A DNA stretch of 64,000 bases from Rhodospirillum rubrum ATCC 11170 (GCF_000013085.1 NC_007643.1:319001-383000), one strand, 5' to 3'; shown: positions 8,226 through 18,327, counted from the stretch's first letter. Numbers and translations are program-made. The notes: generated by a model not told the origin, from the sequence alone.

Positions 8226-10025
8226 TTAAGGGGTGGCGGAGGTCGGCTGGCGCTCGGCCGGGCGGCCGGCGGAGCGGGGAACCACCGGGCTGGGGGGGGA
8301 AAGCCCGGTATCAAGCTTCTTTTGAATGCTGGCGCTGAGGTCGGCATCGTCGGCAAGCGACAGGGCGCGTTCCCATTGATAGCGCGCCTCAAGCCGGCGG
8401 CCGACCATCCAATAGGCGTCGCCCAGGTGATCGTTGATGGTGGCGTCGTCGGGGGTTTCATGGATGGCCCGTTCCAGAATGCCCACTGCTTCGGCGTATT
8501 CGCCCAAACGGAAATGGGCCCAGCCCAGGCTGTCGATGATGTAGCCATCCTTGGGCCGCTGGGCCACCGCCCGTTCGATCAACTGCTTGGCCTGATCGAC
8601 ATTGATGCCGTTGTCGAGCCAGGAATAGCCCAGATAGTTGAGCACGAAGGGCTGATCGGGGTTGAGGCGCAGGGCCGTCTGGAAATCCTGCTCGGCCAAG
8701 GGCCAGCGGTCGGTGCGTTCATAAGCCACGCCCCGGCCGAAATAAACCGCCCAATGCCGGGGATCGGGCGCCCCCATGCGGGCGATGGCGGCGGAATAGG
8801 CGGTAGCGGCCTCGGCGAAGCGCTGATCCTGGCGCAGCAAATCACCCTTTTCGATCAGCGGGTCGGGTCGGCTGGGGAAATGGGCCGCCAGCTTGTCGAA
8901 TTCGACCACGGCGTCGTCGATCTTGCCCTGGGCGCGCAGGCTTTCGGCCTCGGCCAGCCCGGCGGCCAGCATCAAGGTGTCGTGGCTCTCGATCCCGCGA
9001 TAGGCGGCGATGGCGTCGTCGTGGCGGTTCTGGCCGGCGAGAAGCTGGCCAAGAAGTAATTGGGCAAGCGGGAAGTCGGGTCGCAGGTGCAGGGCCAGCC
9101 GATTGAACATCGTCGCCGTCTGTAAATCATTGTCGGCGAGCAGCGAGGCGGTGCCGTAATAAAGCTCGGCCATGCCATCCTTGGCGGTGCCCACTTCGGG
9201 AGCGGGCGGCGTTCCGCCTTCGGCGAAACCGGCCACGGCGTTGTCAAGCAACAGGCTGTCGGGGAAGCGCTGGCTGTAATCGGCGGCCAGGGCGCGGGCG
9301 CGGGCGGCCTGACCGGTGCGGACGAAGAAGCCGCCGGCCAATTGCACCCCGCGCAGCGACGGCCGCTCGCCGCCCTTCACATAGGCTTCGTAAAGCTCGC
9401 CGGCCTTGGCCTTATTGCCCAATTGCTCCTGAAGAAGGGCGCCATGCAAGGCGCGCAGGGTGGCATAGCCGGCGTTTTTGGAAAGCTCGTCAAGGGCGGT
9501 CATCGCTCCGCCGGCATCACCGGCGCCGGCCCGGGCCCAGGCCAGGGCGACGGGAACCAGAAAGCTGTTCAGCCCCTGGCGGTTCTGGCCGTTGATCAGG
9601 GTCGCCGCCTCGCGCATCTGGCCGCGTTTGGCCAGATCGGCGCTGATGACCAAGGGGGCGATGGTGGCGGTCGGATCGCTAACCATCAGCCGCGAGGCCA
9701 GTTCGGCCGCCTCGCCGACCTTGCCTTCGACCGCATTGAAGAAATAGGCCCGGCGCAGCAGATTGAGATTATCGGGATCGTCGGCGAGCGCGGTCAGATA
9801 AAAGGCCGCCGCCGCTTCGGTATCGCCTTCGGCTTCGGCGTGGCGCGCCGCCAGATAGCTGCCCAGGCCCGAGGGGGCGAGGGCGATTTCCGAAGGCGGC
9901 GTGGTCCCGGGTCGATTGGCCTCGCCAACCTGACCGTTGGCGCACCCCGCAGGCAGCACCGCGACCACCATTGCCAGGGCCGTGCCCATCACCGAGGCGG
10001 CGAGACCATGCCGCATGATCGCCAT
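8226..10025 (-). CDS. TPR-repeat lipoprotein
   Basis: The ~599-residue protein has an N-terminal signal and lipobox (VLPAGC), so it is probably anchored to a membrane and faces the periplasm. Most of the rest is tetratricopeptide repeats, e.g. DPDNLNLLRRAYFFNAVEGK, HWAVYFGRGVAYERTDRW and QPFVLNYLGYSWLDNG. The last repeats (IDSLGWAHFRLGEYAEAVGI) resemble those of BamD/PilF-like scaffolds. ATG 10025 is chosen because GGAG sits 6 bases upstream; a GTG four codons earlier overlaps that ribosome site. It lies between the ETF-QO gene and ispE on one strand, possibly one unit. The specific role is unknown. Confidence 0.85.
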   Translation of the reverse strand: MAIMRHGLAASVMGTALAMVVAVLPAGCANGQVGEANRPGTTPPSEIALAPSGLGSYLAARHAEAEGDTEAAAAFYLTALADDPDNLNLLRRAYFFNAVEGKVGEAAELASRLMVSDPTATIAPLVISADLAKRGQMREAATLINGQNRQGLNSFLVPVALAWARAGAGDAGGAMTALDELSKNAGYATLRALHGALLQEQLGNKAKAGELYEAYVKGGERPSLRGVQLAGGFFVRTGQAARARALAADYSQRFPDSLLLDNAVAGFAEGGTPPAPEVGTAKDGMAELYYGTASLLADNDLQTATMFNRLALHLRPDFPLAQLLLGQLLAGQNRHDDAIAAYRGIESHDTLMLAAGLAEAESLRAQGKIDDAVVEFDKLAAHFPSRPDPLIEKGDLLRQDQRFAEAATAYSAAIARMGAPDPRHWAVYFGRGVAYERTDRWPLAEQDFQTALRLNPDQPFVLNYLGYSWLDNGINVDQAKQLIERAVAQRPKDGYIIDSLGWAHFRLGEYAEAVGILERAIHETPDDATINDHLGDAYWMVGRRLEARYQWERALSLADDADLSASIQKKLDTGLSPPSPVVPRSAGRPAERQPTSATP

Positions 10026-10144
10026 TTCGCGCTCCACTTCACCGGGGCCAGACAGCAGCGTCGGCCGCTAAGGGGGGGCGACGGGGGGCTTGTCAGCCGC
10101 CGTCGCCGGGTCGAACCGGGCTCCCCCATCCGAGGGGGATGTCC

Positions 10145-11782
10145 CTACATATTGGGATAATTGGGGCCGTCGCCGCCTTGGGGCACTACCCAATTGATAT
10201 TTTGCGTCGGATCTTTGATGTCGCAGGTTTTGCAATGCACGCAGTTCTGGGCGTTGATCTGCAGCCGTTGGCCGCCAGCGGCGGCGTCGTCGATGAATTC
10301 ATAAACCCCGGCCGGGCAATAACGGGCTTCGGGCCCGCCATACAGCGCCAGATTGACCGCCACCGGCACCGTGGCATCCTTCAGCGTCAGATGGCAGGGC
10401 TGGTTTTCCTCGTGATTGGTATTGGAGAGGAACACCGAAGACAGGCGATCGAAGCTCAGTTTGCCGTCGGGCTTGGGATAGGTGATCTTCTCGCAGGCCT
10501 CGGCCTTCTTCAAAGAGTCGTGATCGGCGCCATGGTGGGACAGCGTCCACGGCGCATGGCCGCGCAGCACCAGGGCGTCCAGGCCGGCCAGGGCCAGACC
10601 GGCCCACAGGCCATGGCGGAAGGCCGGGCGGATGTTGCGCACGCCGCGCAACTCGCTCCACAGCCAACTATCTTGAAGCCGGGCGGTGTAATCGGGAACC
10701 TCGCCCGCCGTGCCGCGCCGCAGGTGATCGAACACCGCTTCGGCGGCGACCATCCCCGACTTCATCGCCGTATGGGTGCCCTTGATCTTGGGAACATTGA
10801 GGAAGCCGGCCGTGTCGCCGACCAGAACGCCGCCGGGGAAGGTCAGCTTGGGCAGCGATTGGAGGCCGCCCTCGGCCAGGGCGCGGGCGCCATAGGCGAT
10901 GCGTCGCCCGCCCTCGAACATCCCGCGCAGGCTGGGATGGGTCTTGAAGCGCTGGAATTCCTCGAAGGGCGACAGCCAGGGATTGGGGTAATCAAGGCCG
11001 ACGACGAAGCCGACGGCGATCTGATTGTTGTCCAGATGATAAAGGAACGACCCACCGTAGGTGTTGGTGGGCAGGGGCCAGCCGATGGTGTGCAGGATAT
11101 GGCCCTGGTGGTGGTTCTCGGGCGGAACCTCCCACAGCTCCTTCAGTCCGATGCCATAGGTCTGGGGCTGGGCGTCTTTGGTCAGGTCGTAGCGGGCGAG
11201 CAGCCCCTTGGTCAGCGAGCCGCGACAGCCCTCGGCGAAGATGGTGACGCGGGCCAGCAACTCCACCCCGGGGGTATGGGCCGGCGTCGGCTGGCCATCC
11301 TTGCCGATGCCCATGTCGCCGGTGGCGACGCCGCGCACGGCGCCCTGTTCGTCATAAAGCACTTCGGCGGCGGCGAAGCCGGCGTAGACCTCGACCCCGG
11401 CGGCTTCGGCCTGTTCGGCCAGCCAGCGGCAGACATTGCCCAGGCTGACGATGTAATTGCCGTGATTGTTCATCGTCGGCGGCAGCGGCATGCGGATGTG
11501 GTTGGGTTCGGTCAGGAACCAGAAGCGATCCTCGGTGGCCGCGACGTTGAGCGGCGCCCCCTTGGCCTTCCAATCGGGGATCAGCTCATCCAGGGCGCGG
11601 GTTTCGATGACGGCGCCCGACAGGATATGGGCGCCGATCTCCGAGCCCTTCTCAAGAACGCAGACCGAGCAGGGGGTGCCGGTCTGCTCGGCGAGTTGAC
11701 GTAGCCGGATCGCCGCCGCCAGCCCCGAGGGACCACCGCCAACGATGACCACGTCGAATTCCATCGCCTCGCGCTCGCTCAT
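10145..11782 (-). CDS. Electron transfer flavoprotein-ubiquinone oxidoreductase
   Basis: The 545-residue ETF-QO transfers electrons from ETF to ubiquinone at the membrane. The N-terminal FAD dinucleotide-binding motif is [17 protein letters not shown] at residues ~11-27. The C-terminal 4Fe-4S domain carries CPAGVYEF, then [12 protein letters not shown] and the closing [11 protein letters not shown] typical of the family. The start ATG 11782 (MSEREAMEF) follows AGGGG; the open frame extends 12 codons further but without a ribosome site. The ETF subunit genes are not nearby. Confidence 0.95.
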   Translation of the reverse strand: MSEREAMEFDVVIVGGGPSGLAAAIRLRQLAEQTGTPCSVCVLEKGSEIGAHILSGAVIETRALDELIPDWKAKGAPLNVAATEDRFWFLTEPNHIRMPLPPTMNNHGNYIVSLGNVCRWLAEQAEAAGVEVYAGFAAAEVLYDEQGAVRGVATGDMGIGKDGQPTPAHTPGVELLARVTIFAEGCRGSLTKGLLARYDLTKDAQPQTYGIGLKELWEVPPENHHQGHILHTIGWPLPTNTYGGSFLYHLDNNQIAVGFVVGLDYPNPWLSPFEEFQRFKTHPSLRGMFEGGRRIAYGARALAEGGLQSLPKLTFPGGVLVGDTAGFLNVPKIKGTHTAMKSGMVAAEAVFDHLRRGTAGEVPDYTARLQDSWLWSELRGVRNIRPAFRHGLWAGLALAGLDALVLRGHAPWTLSHHGADHDSLKKAEACEKITYPKPDGKLSFDRLSSVFLSNTNHEENQPCHLTLKDATVPVAVNLALYGGPEARYCPAGVYEFIDDAAAGGQRLQINAQNCVHCKTCDIKDPTQNINWVVPQGGDGPNYPNM

Positions 11783-11932
11783 CGCCCCTGTCCCCCGTTT
11801 CTCGCCGTTTTGCCACAAGCAGGCCCCTCCGCCCGAAGAGCTTCGGCGCGGTCGTTAGACGGTGATAGCATAAACCCTCCTTCCGTTAAAAAAATGCTGC
11901 ATGGCACAGCGCCATGATAAGAATATTTGGCC

Positions 11933-12880
11933 ATGAGCACCGACGCCCTTCCCCCGCCGCCGGCCCGACAGGCCGGCCCGCTTTCCGCTCCCGGTTCGTT
12001 CCTCGGCCAGGGGGGCGAAGAGGGGCATGGCTTTGATCTCGCCGGGCTTCTTGGCTGGTATCTTGAAGCCGGGGTGGATCTGGCGGTGGGTGACAGCCCG
12101 CTTGACCGCTATGCCCTGAGCGAACGCGCCCCCGTCCCCCGGGTTGCGCCGCCCGCCGCCCGCCCGCCGACGCCAGCGGCTTCGCGTCCAACCGGGCGAA
12201 CCCCGGGCGGACCGCGGATCGAGGATGGTGGCCCCAATGACGAACCGCCGACCCAGGCCGAAAGCCAAAGGGCCGCGTCGTTTCTCGCCGCCCAGGCGGG
12301 CTCGCTCGAGGACCTGCGAACCGCGCTCGATTCCTTCCGCTCCTGCGCCCTGCGCCGCACCGCGACGCAAACGGTCTTTGCCGACGGTTGTCCCCAATCG
12401 GGGATGATGATCATCGGCGAGGCCCCCGGGGCCGACGAGGATCGGCTGGGACGACCCTTCGTCGGCGTCTCGGGCAAGCTGCTTGATGCCATGCTGGGCT
12501 CGATCGGTCTTGATCGCGCCGACAGTTGCTACATCACCAACGTCGTGCCCTGGCGCCCGCCCGGCAACCGCAAGCCCACCGCCGACGAGGTGGCGCTGTG
12601 CCTGCCCTTTCTCGAACGCCATATCGCCCTGGTCCGCCCCCGGCTGATCCTGGCGGTGGGCGGGCTGGCCGCCCAGGCGCTGTTTGGGCGGAGCGAGGGC
12701 ATCACCCGCCTACGCGGCCACTGGCATGACTATGAGGGCCCCGGGCTTGACCGGTCGGTGCCCGTCCTCGCCACCTTCCACCCTGCCTATCTGCTGCGCA
12801 CCCCGGCGCAAAAGCGCTTGGCTTGGCGCGACCTGCTGGCGCTGCGCCAGCGGCTCGATAGCCTGCCCAGCCTGTCATAA
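11933..12880 (+). CDS. Uracil-DNA glycosylase, family 4/5-like
   Basis: The 315-residue protein has a ~130-residue low-complexity Pro/Ala-rich N-terminus followed by the UDG superfamily fold. Visible motifs are GEAPGADEDRLGRPFVG, TNVVPWRPPGNRKP and the HPAYLLR loop. Family-4 enzymes bind a 4Fe-4S cluster through four cysteines. Only one cysteine is clear at the usual N-terminal CxxC (SCALRRTATQ), with others at DSC and ALC, so cluster binding is uncertain. It excises uracil from DNA. ATG 11933 is used; a TTG two codons upstream is an alternative. It is divergent from ETF-QO. Confidence 0.85.
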   Translation: MSTDALPPPPARQAGPLSAPGSFLGQGGEEGHGFDLAGLLGWYLEAGVDLAVGDSPLDRYALSERAPVPRVAPPAARPPTPAASRPTGRTPGGPRIEDGGPNDEPPTQAESQRAASFLAAQAGSLEDLRTALDSFRSCALRRTATQTVFADGCPQSGMMIIGEAPGADEDRLGRPFVGVSGKLLDAMLGSIGLDRADSCYITNVVPWRPPGNRKPTADEVALCLPFLERHIALVRPRLILAVGGLAAQALFGRSEGITRLRGHWHDYEGPGLDRSVPVLATFHPAYLLRTPAQKRLAWRDLLALRQRLDSLPSLS

Positions 12881-12969
12881 GGACAAGGCCCGCGTCCCGG
12901 GGCTGACTTGGGGCCGGGGGACGGCTATAAACCGCTGCGGGGATTTCAGGGGCGAAGGGGCTTTACCTC

Positions 12970-14694
12970 ATGGGGATGTTTCCGGTCGGCCGCTGGGTTC
13001 GGACCGTGGCTTTGGGCTGCTGCCTGATGGCGGGCGCCGGATCGGCCGCCGCCAAGCCGCCGGGGGCGGTGCTCGGCCAAGCCGATGTGGCGCGCTATCG
13101 CACCATCTTCGCCCTTCAGGACAAGGGGCTGTGGTCGGATGCCGACCGCGAGATCCTTGGGCTTGAGGATCCGCTGCTGATGGGGCATGTCCGCTATCAG
13201 CGCCTGATGCATCCCACCGCCTATCGGGCCAATGCCGACGAGTTGCGGACATGGCTGGCGACCTATGTCGACCATCCCTGCGGTCAACGGCTGTTGCGGC
13301 TGGCCCAGCGCCGGGGCGTGGCGCCGCCGATCGATCCCGATGCCCCGCTGTTTGGCGATCTGGGCAGCGGAGAGGTGGGCGACGGGCCGGGCTGGGGTTT
13401 GGAGGGCGTCTATCCGCCGGGCCAACGCCCCACCGCCCAGGAGCGCTGGGAGATTTTCCTGCAAGCCCTGGGGGCGGGGCAGACCCTGCGGATGAAGGAG
13501 CTGATCACCGGGGCGCGCAATGGCGTGCTCGCCGATATCGACCAGGACCGCATGAAGGCGGCGCTGGCCTTCGCCTATTTCGTCGAGGGCCGCGATGAGT
13601 GGGCGATCGCGTGGGCGCGCGAGGCGATCGCCCGTTCGGGCAAGCGTTTGCCGATCGCCCATTGGGCCGGCGGTCTGGCGCTGTGGCGGAGCGGCAAGCC
13701 GGCCGAGGCCCTGGGCCATTTCGAAGAGGTGATCCGCGCCCCCGGGGCGTCCCCCTGGCTACGCTCGGCCGGAGCCTTCTGGGCGGCGCGCAGCGCCCTG
13801 CGGGCCCGCCATCCCGAGCGGGTCAGCCTTTTGCTTGAACGGGCGGCGGCCGAGCCGCGCACGTTCTATGGGCTGGTGGCGCTGCGCGCCCTTGGCCGGC
13901 CGATGCCGTTTTCCTGGAACGCCCCAAAGCTTTCGGAGCGCGCCTGGGAGCGGCTGGAGCGGTTGCCCGGGGCGCGGCGGGCGATGGCCCTGGTGCAGAT
14001 CGGCCGATCGCGCGAGGCGGCCGAGGAACTGACCCCGCTTTACGCCGCCGCCGGTCCCGAACTGCGCGATGCCCTGTTGGGGGCCACCCTGGCCCTGGGC
14101 CTGCCCACTCTGGCGCTCGACATCGGCCGCACCGATCCCCGGGCCGGCGATGTCGCGCGCTTTCCCCTGCCGCCCTGGTCGCCCGATGTCGGCTGGTCGC
14201 TTGACCGGGCGCTGATCTATGCCTTCGCCCGCCAGGAAAGCGCCTTCGATCCCCAGGCGGTCAGTCCGGCCGGGGCCTTGGGGCTGATGCAGTTGATGCC
14301 GGCCACCGCCTCGCATGTCGCCGGCGACCGGGCTTTGGCCGATGCCGAAGGCGGCGAGGTTTTGTTCCAGCCGACGGTCAATCTCAGTTTGGGGCAGGCC
14401 TATCTGGCCGAGCTTCTGGCCAGTTCGCAAATCCGGGGCAATCTTTTCTTTCTAGCCACCGCCTATAACAGCGGTCCGGGTCGCTTGGCCGGCTGGCTGC
14501 GCGAAGGGCGCTATGACGAGGATCCGCTGCTGTTCATCGAAAGCATCGGCAGCCGAGAAACCAGACTGTTCATCGAACGGGTTCTGACCAATTATTGGGC
14601 CTACCGCTCGCGTCTTGATCAATCGCTTTCCTCGCTTGACGCGGTCGCCGCCGGGGACTGGCCGCGCTATCAGGCCGCCAAGCCGGCGCGCTGA
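12970..14694 (+). CDS. Soluble lytic murein transglycosylase (Slt-type)
   Basis: The 574-residue protein has a Sec signal peptide (cleavage near AGSAAA, residue ~27) and a long alpha-helical superhelix. The C-terminal SLT catalytic domain starts around residue 410, with FARQESAFDPQAVS (catalytic Glu in RQES), GALGLMQLMPATA and the TAYNSGPGRL motif. It cleaves peptidoglycan glycan strands with 1,6-anhydro product formation in the periplasm. The length is slightly below E. coli Slt70. Confidence 0.92.
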   Translation: MGMFPVGRWVRTVALGCCLMAGAGSAAAKPPGAVLGQADVARYRTIFALQDKGLWSDADREILGLEDPLLMGHVRYQRLMHPTAYRANADELRTWLATYVDHPCGQRLLRLAQRRGVAPPIDPDAPLFGDLGSGEVGDGPGWGLEGVYPPGQRPTAQERWEIFLQALGAGQTLRMKELITGARNGVLADIDQDRMKAALAFAYFVEGRDEWAIAWAREAIARSGKRLPIAHWAGGLALWRSGKPAEALGHFEEVIRAPGASPWLRSAGAFWAARSALRARHPERVSLLLERAAAEPRTFYGLVALRALGRPMPFSWNAPKLSERAWERLERLPGARRAMALVQIGRSREAAEELTPLYAAAGPELRDALLGATLALGLPTLALDIGRTDPRAGDVARFPLPPWSPDVGWSLDRALIYAFARQESAFDPQAVSPAGALGLMQLMPATASHVAGDRALADAEGGEVLFQPTVNLSLGQAYLAELLASSQIRGNLFFLATAYNSGPGRLAGWLREGRYDEDPLLFIESIGSRETRLFIERVLTNYWAYRSRLDQSLSSLDAVAAGDWPRYQAAKPAR

Positions 14695-14733
14695 GTTCCC
14701 CTTCTTCTCCCCCGTCTGTAAGGACCTTCCCCC

Positions 14734-15282
14734 ATGGCCGGTATCGACGAGTCCAAGCCTTTCCTGCCCGTGCGCATCGCCATTTTGACGGTTTCCGACA
14801 CCCGGACCCTTGAGAACGACACCTCCGGGGCGACGCTGGTCGCCCGGCTTGAGGGGGCGGGCCATGTGCTGGCCGACCGGGCGATCGTCAAGGACGACGT
14901 GGCGGCGATTCGCGCCCGGCTGGAACGCTGGATCGCCGATCCCGAGGTCGACGTGGTGATTTCCACCGGCGGCACCGGCGTGACCGGGCGCGATGTCACC
15001 CCCGAAGCCTTTCAAGGGCTTTACGAGAAGGAAATCCCCGGCTTTGGCGAGTTGTTCCGCTTCTTGTCCTATCCCAAGATCGGCACCTCGACCATCCAGT
15101 CGCGGGCGACCGCCGGGGTAGTGCGCGGCACCTATCTGTTCGCCCTGCCCGGATCGACCGGGGCCTGCAAGGACGGCTGGGACGGCATCCTGGTCTGGCA
15201 GCTCGACAGCCGCTATCAGCCCTGCAACTTCGTGGAAATGATGCCCCGGCTGATGGAGCATATGGCGCCGGCCGATCATTAA
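14734..15282 (+). CDS. moaB: Molybdenum cofactor biosynthesis protein B
   Basis: The 182-residue MoaB/Mog-fold protein carries the molybdopterin-binding signatures [33 protein letters not shown] and [17 protein letters not shown]. The family acts in the adenylylation or metal-insertion end of Moco synthesis. No other Moco gene lies in the window. It starts 39 bases behind the transglycosylase gene, on the same strand. Confidence 0.92.
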   Translation: MAGIDESKPFLPVRIAILTVSDTRTLENDTSGATLVARLEGAGHVLADRAIVKDDVAAIRARLERWIADPEVDVVISTGGTGVTGRDVTPEAFQGLYEKEIPGFGELFRFLSYPKIGTSTIQSRATAGVVRGTYLFALPGSTGACKDGWDGILVWQLDSRYQPCNFVEMMPRLMEHMAPADH

Positions 15283-15291
15283 ATCCGCCCG

Positions 15292-15345
15292 CCCCAGGGT
15301 GGAGCGGCGAAAAAGGCGTACCTTCCCTGCCGCTTCGCCCTGGGG
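15292..15345 (+). terminator. Strong hairpin after moaB
   Basis: CCCCAGGG (15292-15299) with the following GCGGC region pairs with the distal GCCGC and CCCTGGGG (15338-15345), a long interrupted stem 9 bases after the moaB stop. There is no T-run, so this is a likely but not canonical terminator. Confidence 0.5.
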
Positions 15346-15587
15346 TGTTGAGCGTCGATCTCCTGGCTCGAAGGCAACTTTCCGTTTTCCGACAAAGGGT
15401 AATGGAAAAAACCTAAAGCTTTCTATCCGTTCATTTGCCCCTATTCTGACAAGGCGTATTGTCTAGCAAGGGTTGTGCTTGCTCTCGTCCCCGGGGTTGT
15501 TTGTCTTCTTCTTGTTTTCGCTCGACGGAACCGTGTCCGTGCTTTGGCGTTAATAAATTGTTCGGCATTCGGACGGAGGACGAAAAC
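15346..15587 (+). promoter_or_regulatory. Leader/promoter region of the OmpA-like gene
   Basis: This intergenic stretch is relatively AT-rich for the window. It holds a short inverted repeat (AGCAAG-N7-CTTGCT near 15464) and a GGAGG-like site (ACGGAGGA at 15573-15580) that fixes the downstream ATG at 15588. No gene is seen. Confidence 0.4.
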
Positions 15588-16469
15588 ATGGCAAAGCATC
15601 CCGGTTTGGTTACACGACGCCCCCTCTCCTTTGGCACGACTACCCCGGGTTACGACCTGGGCCGGTCGGCTTCGCGGATTTCGGCGCGTCGGACGACCAC
15701 CCCGCTTCGACGCCTGCTGATGATCGGCGCCGCCCTGAGCGTGGCTGGATTGACCGTCATGGCGGGCCCCCCCGCCGCCGGCGCCATGGAAGGCGCGCTG
15801 TCCTCGCCCACGGCCCGGTTGATCGAGCATGGTCTTGATCCCGCCACGCCCGAGCAGGCGCGCCTGGAATTGCGCGATCTGTCGGTTGATCCCGGCAACC
15901 GCGACGCTGCCCCCCTGGTCGCCTGGGCGGAAGACCGCCGCTCGTGCTGGGCCGGCGGCGGAAGCGCTGCCCAGGAGTGCCGCCTTGACGTCAACGCCGC
16001 CCTCGAGCGGCTGAGGGCGACGGCCGGCCCGGAGTCCCTGGGCGATGGTCAGTTGGTGATGGTCTTCTTCGAGCCCGGCGAGAGCGGGCTGGGCGATCCG
16101 ACCGCCCGATCCCTGGTCTCCTCGGTCGCCCATACCCTTCAATCGGGTAATCTGCGGGTGCGCGTGACCGGCTATGCCGATCCCGGGGAACTTTCGGGGA
16201 ACACGCCCCAGGCCGTCGATCTGGCGATGGAGCGGGCCCGCGCCGTGGCCTGGAGCCTGCAACAAGAAGGGGTGAGCGCCGGCGATGTCATTCTCTCGGC
16301 CCGGGTCAGCGTTGATCCGCCGACGCAAACGGGCAGCGACGCCGAGGACGCCCTCGCCGCCACGCGGGAACGCCGGGTGGAGATGATCATCGAAGATGCC
16401 GCCGTGGCCAATGGACCGTCGAGCGATGAAACGGTGGTTGGCGCCACGTTAATGGCGAAAGGCGACTGA
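15588..16469 (+). CDS. OmpA-like domain envelope protein
   Basis: The 293-residue protein has an N-terminal basic region, then a hydrophobic segment at residues ~45-65 (LLMIGAALSVAGLTVMAGPPAAGAM) that could be a signal anchor or late signal peptide. Its C-terminal ~120 residues resemble an OmpA C-terminal peptidoglycan-binding fold: VMVFFEPGESGLGDPTA, LRVRVTGYADPGE and a family-like ERARAVAW / RERRVEMII ending. ATG 15588 follows GGAGGA. The family fit is moderate because several consensus positions differ. Its partner is unknown. Confidence 0.65.
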   Translation: MAKHPGLVTRRPLSFGTTTPGYDLGRSASRISARRTTTPLRRLLMIGAALSVAGLTVMAGPPAAGAMEGALSSPTARLIEHGLDPATPEQARLELRDLSVDPGNRDAAPLVAWAEDRRSCWAGGGSAAQECRLDVNAALERLRATAGPESLGDGQLVMVFFEPGESGLGDPTARSLVSSVAHTLQSGNLRVRVTGYADPGELSGNTPQAVDLAMERARAVAWSLQQEGVSAGDVILSARVSVDPPTQTGSDAEDALAATRERRVEMIIEDAAVANGPSSDETVVGATLMAKGD

Positions 16470-16632
16470 CGGCGCGGCCCCGGCCGGCGATCCTCCGTGA
16501 TCGGGCTTGGGGTGGAGGGACCTTGGCACGGGTGATAAGCTGCCCAATATGGGGGATAGGCCCGGTACTTCGGGGTCATCTCCGCCCCTTGGCCCCCCCC
16601 TCGGCCCGTCCCTTGAACGGAGCGCCTTAGGC

Positions 16633-17040
16633 ATGACCGACGAAACCGTCTATGAGCGAACGACCGAAGGGATCACCGTGCGCGTGCTTCCAATCTTCCT
16701 CGACGAGCAATCCGAGCCCGAGCGCGGCCATTATCTGTGGGCCTATCAGGTTCTGATCGTCAACCGCGGGGCGCGGACCGTGCAACTGATGCGCCGACAC
16801 TGGATCGTGACCGACGCCTTCGGCCGGGTTCAGGAAGTGGAAGGCGAAGGCGTGGTCGGCGAGCAGCCGATTCTCGCGCCCGGGGCGCAGTTTGATTACA
16901 CCTCGGGCACGCCGCTGCCCACGCCCTCGGGATTCATGGGCGGCAGCTATCTGATGCGCGACGACACCGGCCGCGAGTTGACCGTCGCCATTCCCACCTT
17001 CAGCCTCAACAGCCCGGAATCGGCGGGGCATCTGCACTGA
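16633..17040 (+). CDS. apaG: ApaG domain protein
   Basis: The 135-residue single-domain protein has the ApaG/DUF525 fold. Motifs are ITVRVLPIFLDEQSEPE, YLWAYQVLIVNRG, VQLMRRHWIVTDAFG, VVGEQPILAPGAQFDYTSGT and GFMGGSYLM. ApaG is associated with Co2+/Mg2+ homeostasis and nucleotide (ApaH-linked) metabolism, but its molecular role is not settled. The start ATG 16633 matches family length; the open frame upstream is unlikely coding. Confidence 0.93.
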   Translation: MTDETVYERTTEGITVRVLPIFLDEQSEPERGHYLWAYQVLIVNRGARTVQLMRRHWIVTDAFGRVQEVEGEGVVGEQPILAPGAQFDYTSGTPLPTPSGFMGGSYLMRDDTGRELTVAIPTFSLNSPESAGHLH

Positions 17041-17212
17041 TCGCCACCCCGGTTTCGGCTGGCGGGGGGCAAGGAAAGAGGCAATGCTTGCGTCCCCCGG
17101 GTGAAATCTCCATGTAGGACCCTGCGGGGTAAGGCGGTCCCGAGGCGGCGGGCGCGTGGCGCGTCGGCATCGGACCGTTCCCTGACGCGGGCATGGAAAG
17201 GATCCCCCTATC

Positions 17213-17917
17213 GTGACGACCAATCTCCCGGCTGACACCGCCGAAGCAAGCCTTTGCGCCTTCCGCGCCGATGGCGAAGAAGGGATCCCGGCGACGCCTG
17301 TCGTGGCGGACGGCCTTTGGCCCACCACAAAGCCCTCGCGGGCCGAAGCCGAGGCGGCGGTGCGGACCCTGATCCGCTGGGCCGGCGATGATCCCAATCG
17401 CGAAGGCCTGATCGACACCCCGGCGCGGGTGGCGCGATCCTACGAGGAATTGTTTTCCGGCTATGGCGCCGATCCCGAGGACCTGCTGCGCCGCACCTTC
17501 GAAGAGGTCGAGGGCTACGACGAGGTGGTGCTGCTGCGCGATATCCGCATCGAAAGCCATTGCGAACACCATATGGTGCCGATCATCGGCAAGGTGCACA
17601 TCGGCTATCTGCCCAATCGGCGGGTTGTGGGCATTTCCAAGCTGGCCCGCGTTGCCGAGGTCTATGCCAAGCGGCTGCAGATCCAGGAAAAGATGACCGC
17701 CCAGATCGCCAATGCCATCAACGCCGTGCTCGAACCGCGCGGCGTGGCCGTGGTGGTCGAGGCCGCCCACCAGTGCATGACGACGCGCGGCGTTCACAAG
17801 CCCGGCGTCACCATGGTGACCAGCCGCATGCTCGGCGCCTTCCGCACGAACTCCGACACCCGCCGCGAGTTCCTCCACCTGATCGGTCAAACCCGCGAAG
17901 GCGGTTTCGGCCTCTGA
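17213..17917 (+). CDS. folE: GTP cyclohydrolase I
   Basis: The 234-residue type I enzyme converts GTP to 7,8-dihydroneopterin triphosphate, the first step of folate synthesis and also an entry to queuosine. Zinc-ligand and active-site motifs are [21 protein letters not shown] written in part as [10 protein letters not shown], then [20 protein letters not shown] and HQCMTTRG. The GTG start 17213 follows GGAAAGGA. About 45 extra N-terminal residues precede the conserved core. The queuosine genes are 7 kb away. Confidence 0.95.
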   Translation: MTTNLPADTAEASLCAFRADGEEGIPATPVVADGLWPTTKPSRAEAEAAVRTLIRWAGDDPNREGLIDTPARVARSYEELFSGYGADPEDLLRRTFEEVEGYDEVVLLRDIRIESHCEHHMVPIIGKVHIGYLPNRRVVGISKLARVAEVYAKRLQIQEKMTAQIANAINAVLEPRGVAVVVEAAHQCMTTRGVHKPGVTMVTSRMLGAFRTNSDTRREFLHLIGQTREGGFGL

Positions 17918-17936
17918 GGCGAGACTTGTGTTCGTC

Positions 17937-18009
17937 AGGCGGGGACGACCCCGCTGGAGGTGTTTTTCAGGCGGGGACGACCCCGCCATGGATCCAGAGG
18001 GAGGCATCC
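17937..18009 (+). promoter_or_regulatory. Guanidine-II (mini-ykkC) riboswitch
   Basis: Two near-identical hairpins lie in tandem. Each has a GCGGGG/CCCCGC stem capped by an ACGA tetraloop (stem-loop 1 at 17939-17954, stem-loop 2 at 17971-17986), separated by a 16-base linker containing GGAGG. Paired short hairpins with ACGR loops are the defining feature of guanidine-II riboswitches. The element ends just before a strong AGAGGGAGG ribosome site (17996-18004) for an SMR exporter, the classic target, so regulation is probably translational and switched on by guanidinium. Confidence 0.93.
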
Positions 18010-18321
18010 ATGGCTTGGGTTTTTCTGGTTCTCGCCGGTTTATGCGAAGTGGGGTGGGCGGTCGGTTTGAAGATGACCGAGGGGTTCACCCGGTTGGTTC
18101 CCTCGCTGCTCACGGCTTTGGCGATGATCGCCAGCCTGGGGCTGCTGGGATTGGCCCTGCGCAGCCTGCCTTTGGGTGTCGGCTACGGCATCTGGGTGGG
18201 GATCGGCACCGTCGGGGCGGCGGTCGCCGGCATGGCGCTGTTTGGCGAGGCGGTCAGCGTGGTCAAACTGGCCTCGCTCGGTCTGATCATCGTCGGGCTC
18301 ATCGGCTTGAAGATCGGCTGA
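18010..18321 (+). CDS. gdx: SMR-family guanidinium exporter (Gdx/SugE)
   Basis: The 103-residue four-helix small multidrug resistance protein has the conserved membrane-embedded Glu in GLCEVGWAVGLK (residue 13), matching the SugE/Gdx subgroup rather than EmrE, and later YGIWVGIGTVGAAVAGM. Gdx dimers exchange guanidinium for protons across the inner membrane. The guanidine-II riboswitch directly upstream supports guanidinium as the physiological substrate. ATG 18010 follows AGAGGGAGG. Confidence 0.93.
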   Translation: MAWVFLVLAGLCEVGWAVGLKMTEGFTRLVPSLLTALAMIASLGLLGLALRSLPLGVGYGIWVGIGTVGAAVAGMALFGEAVSVVKLASLGLIIVGLIGLKIG

Positions 18322-18327
18322 GGCGAT

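Noticed and set aside
17041-17212. Possible riboswitch upstream of folE
   Set aside because: The region is GC-rich with hairpin potential, but no conserved block of the known folate, preQ1 or purine riboswitch classes was recognisable.
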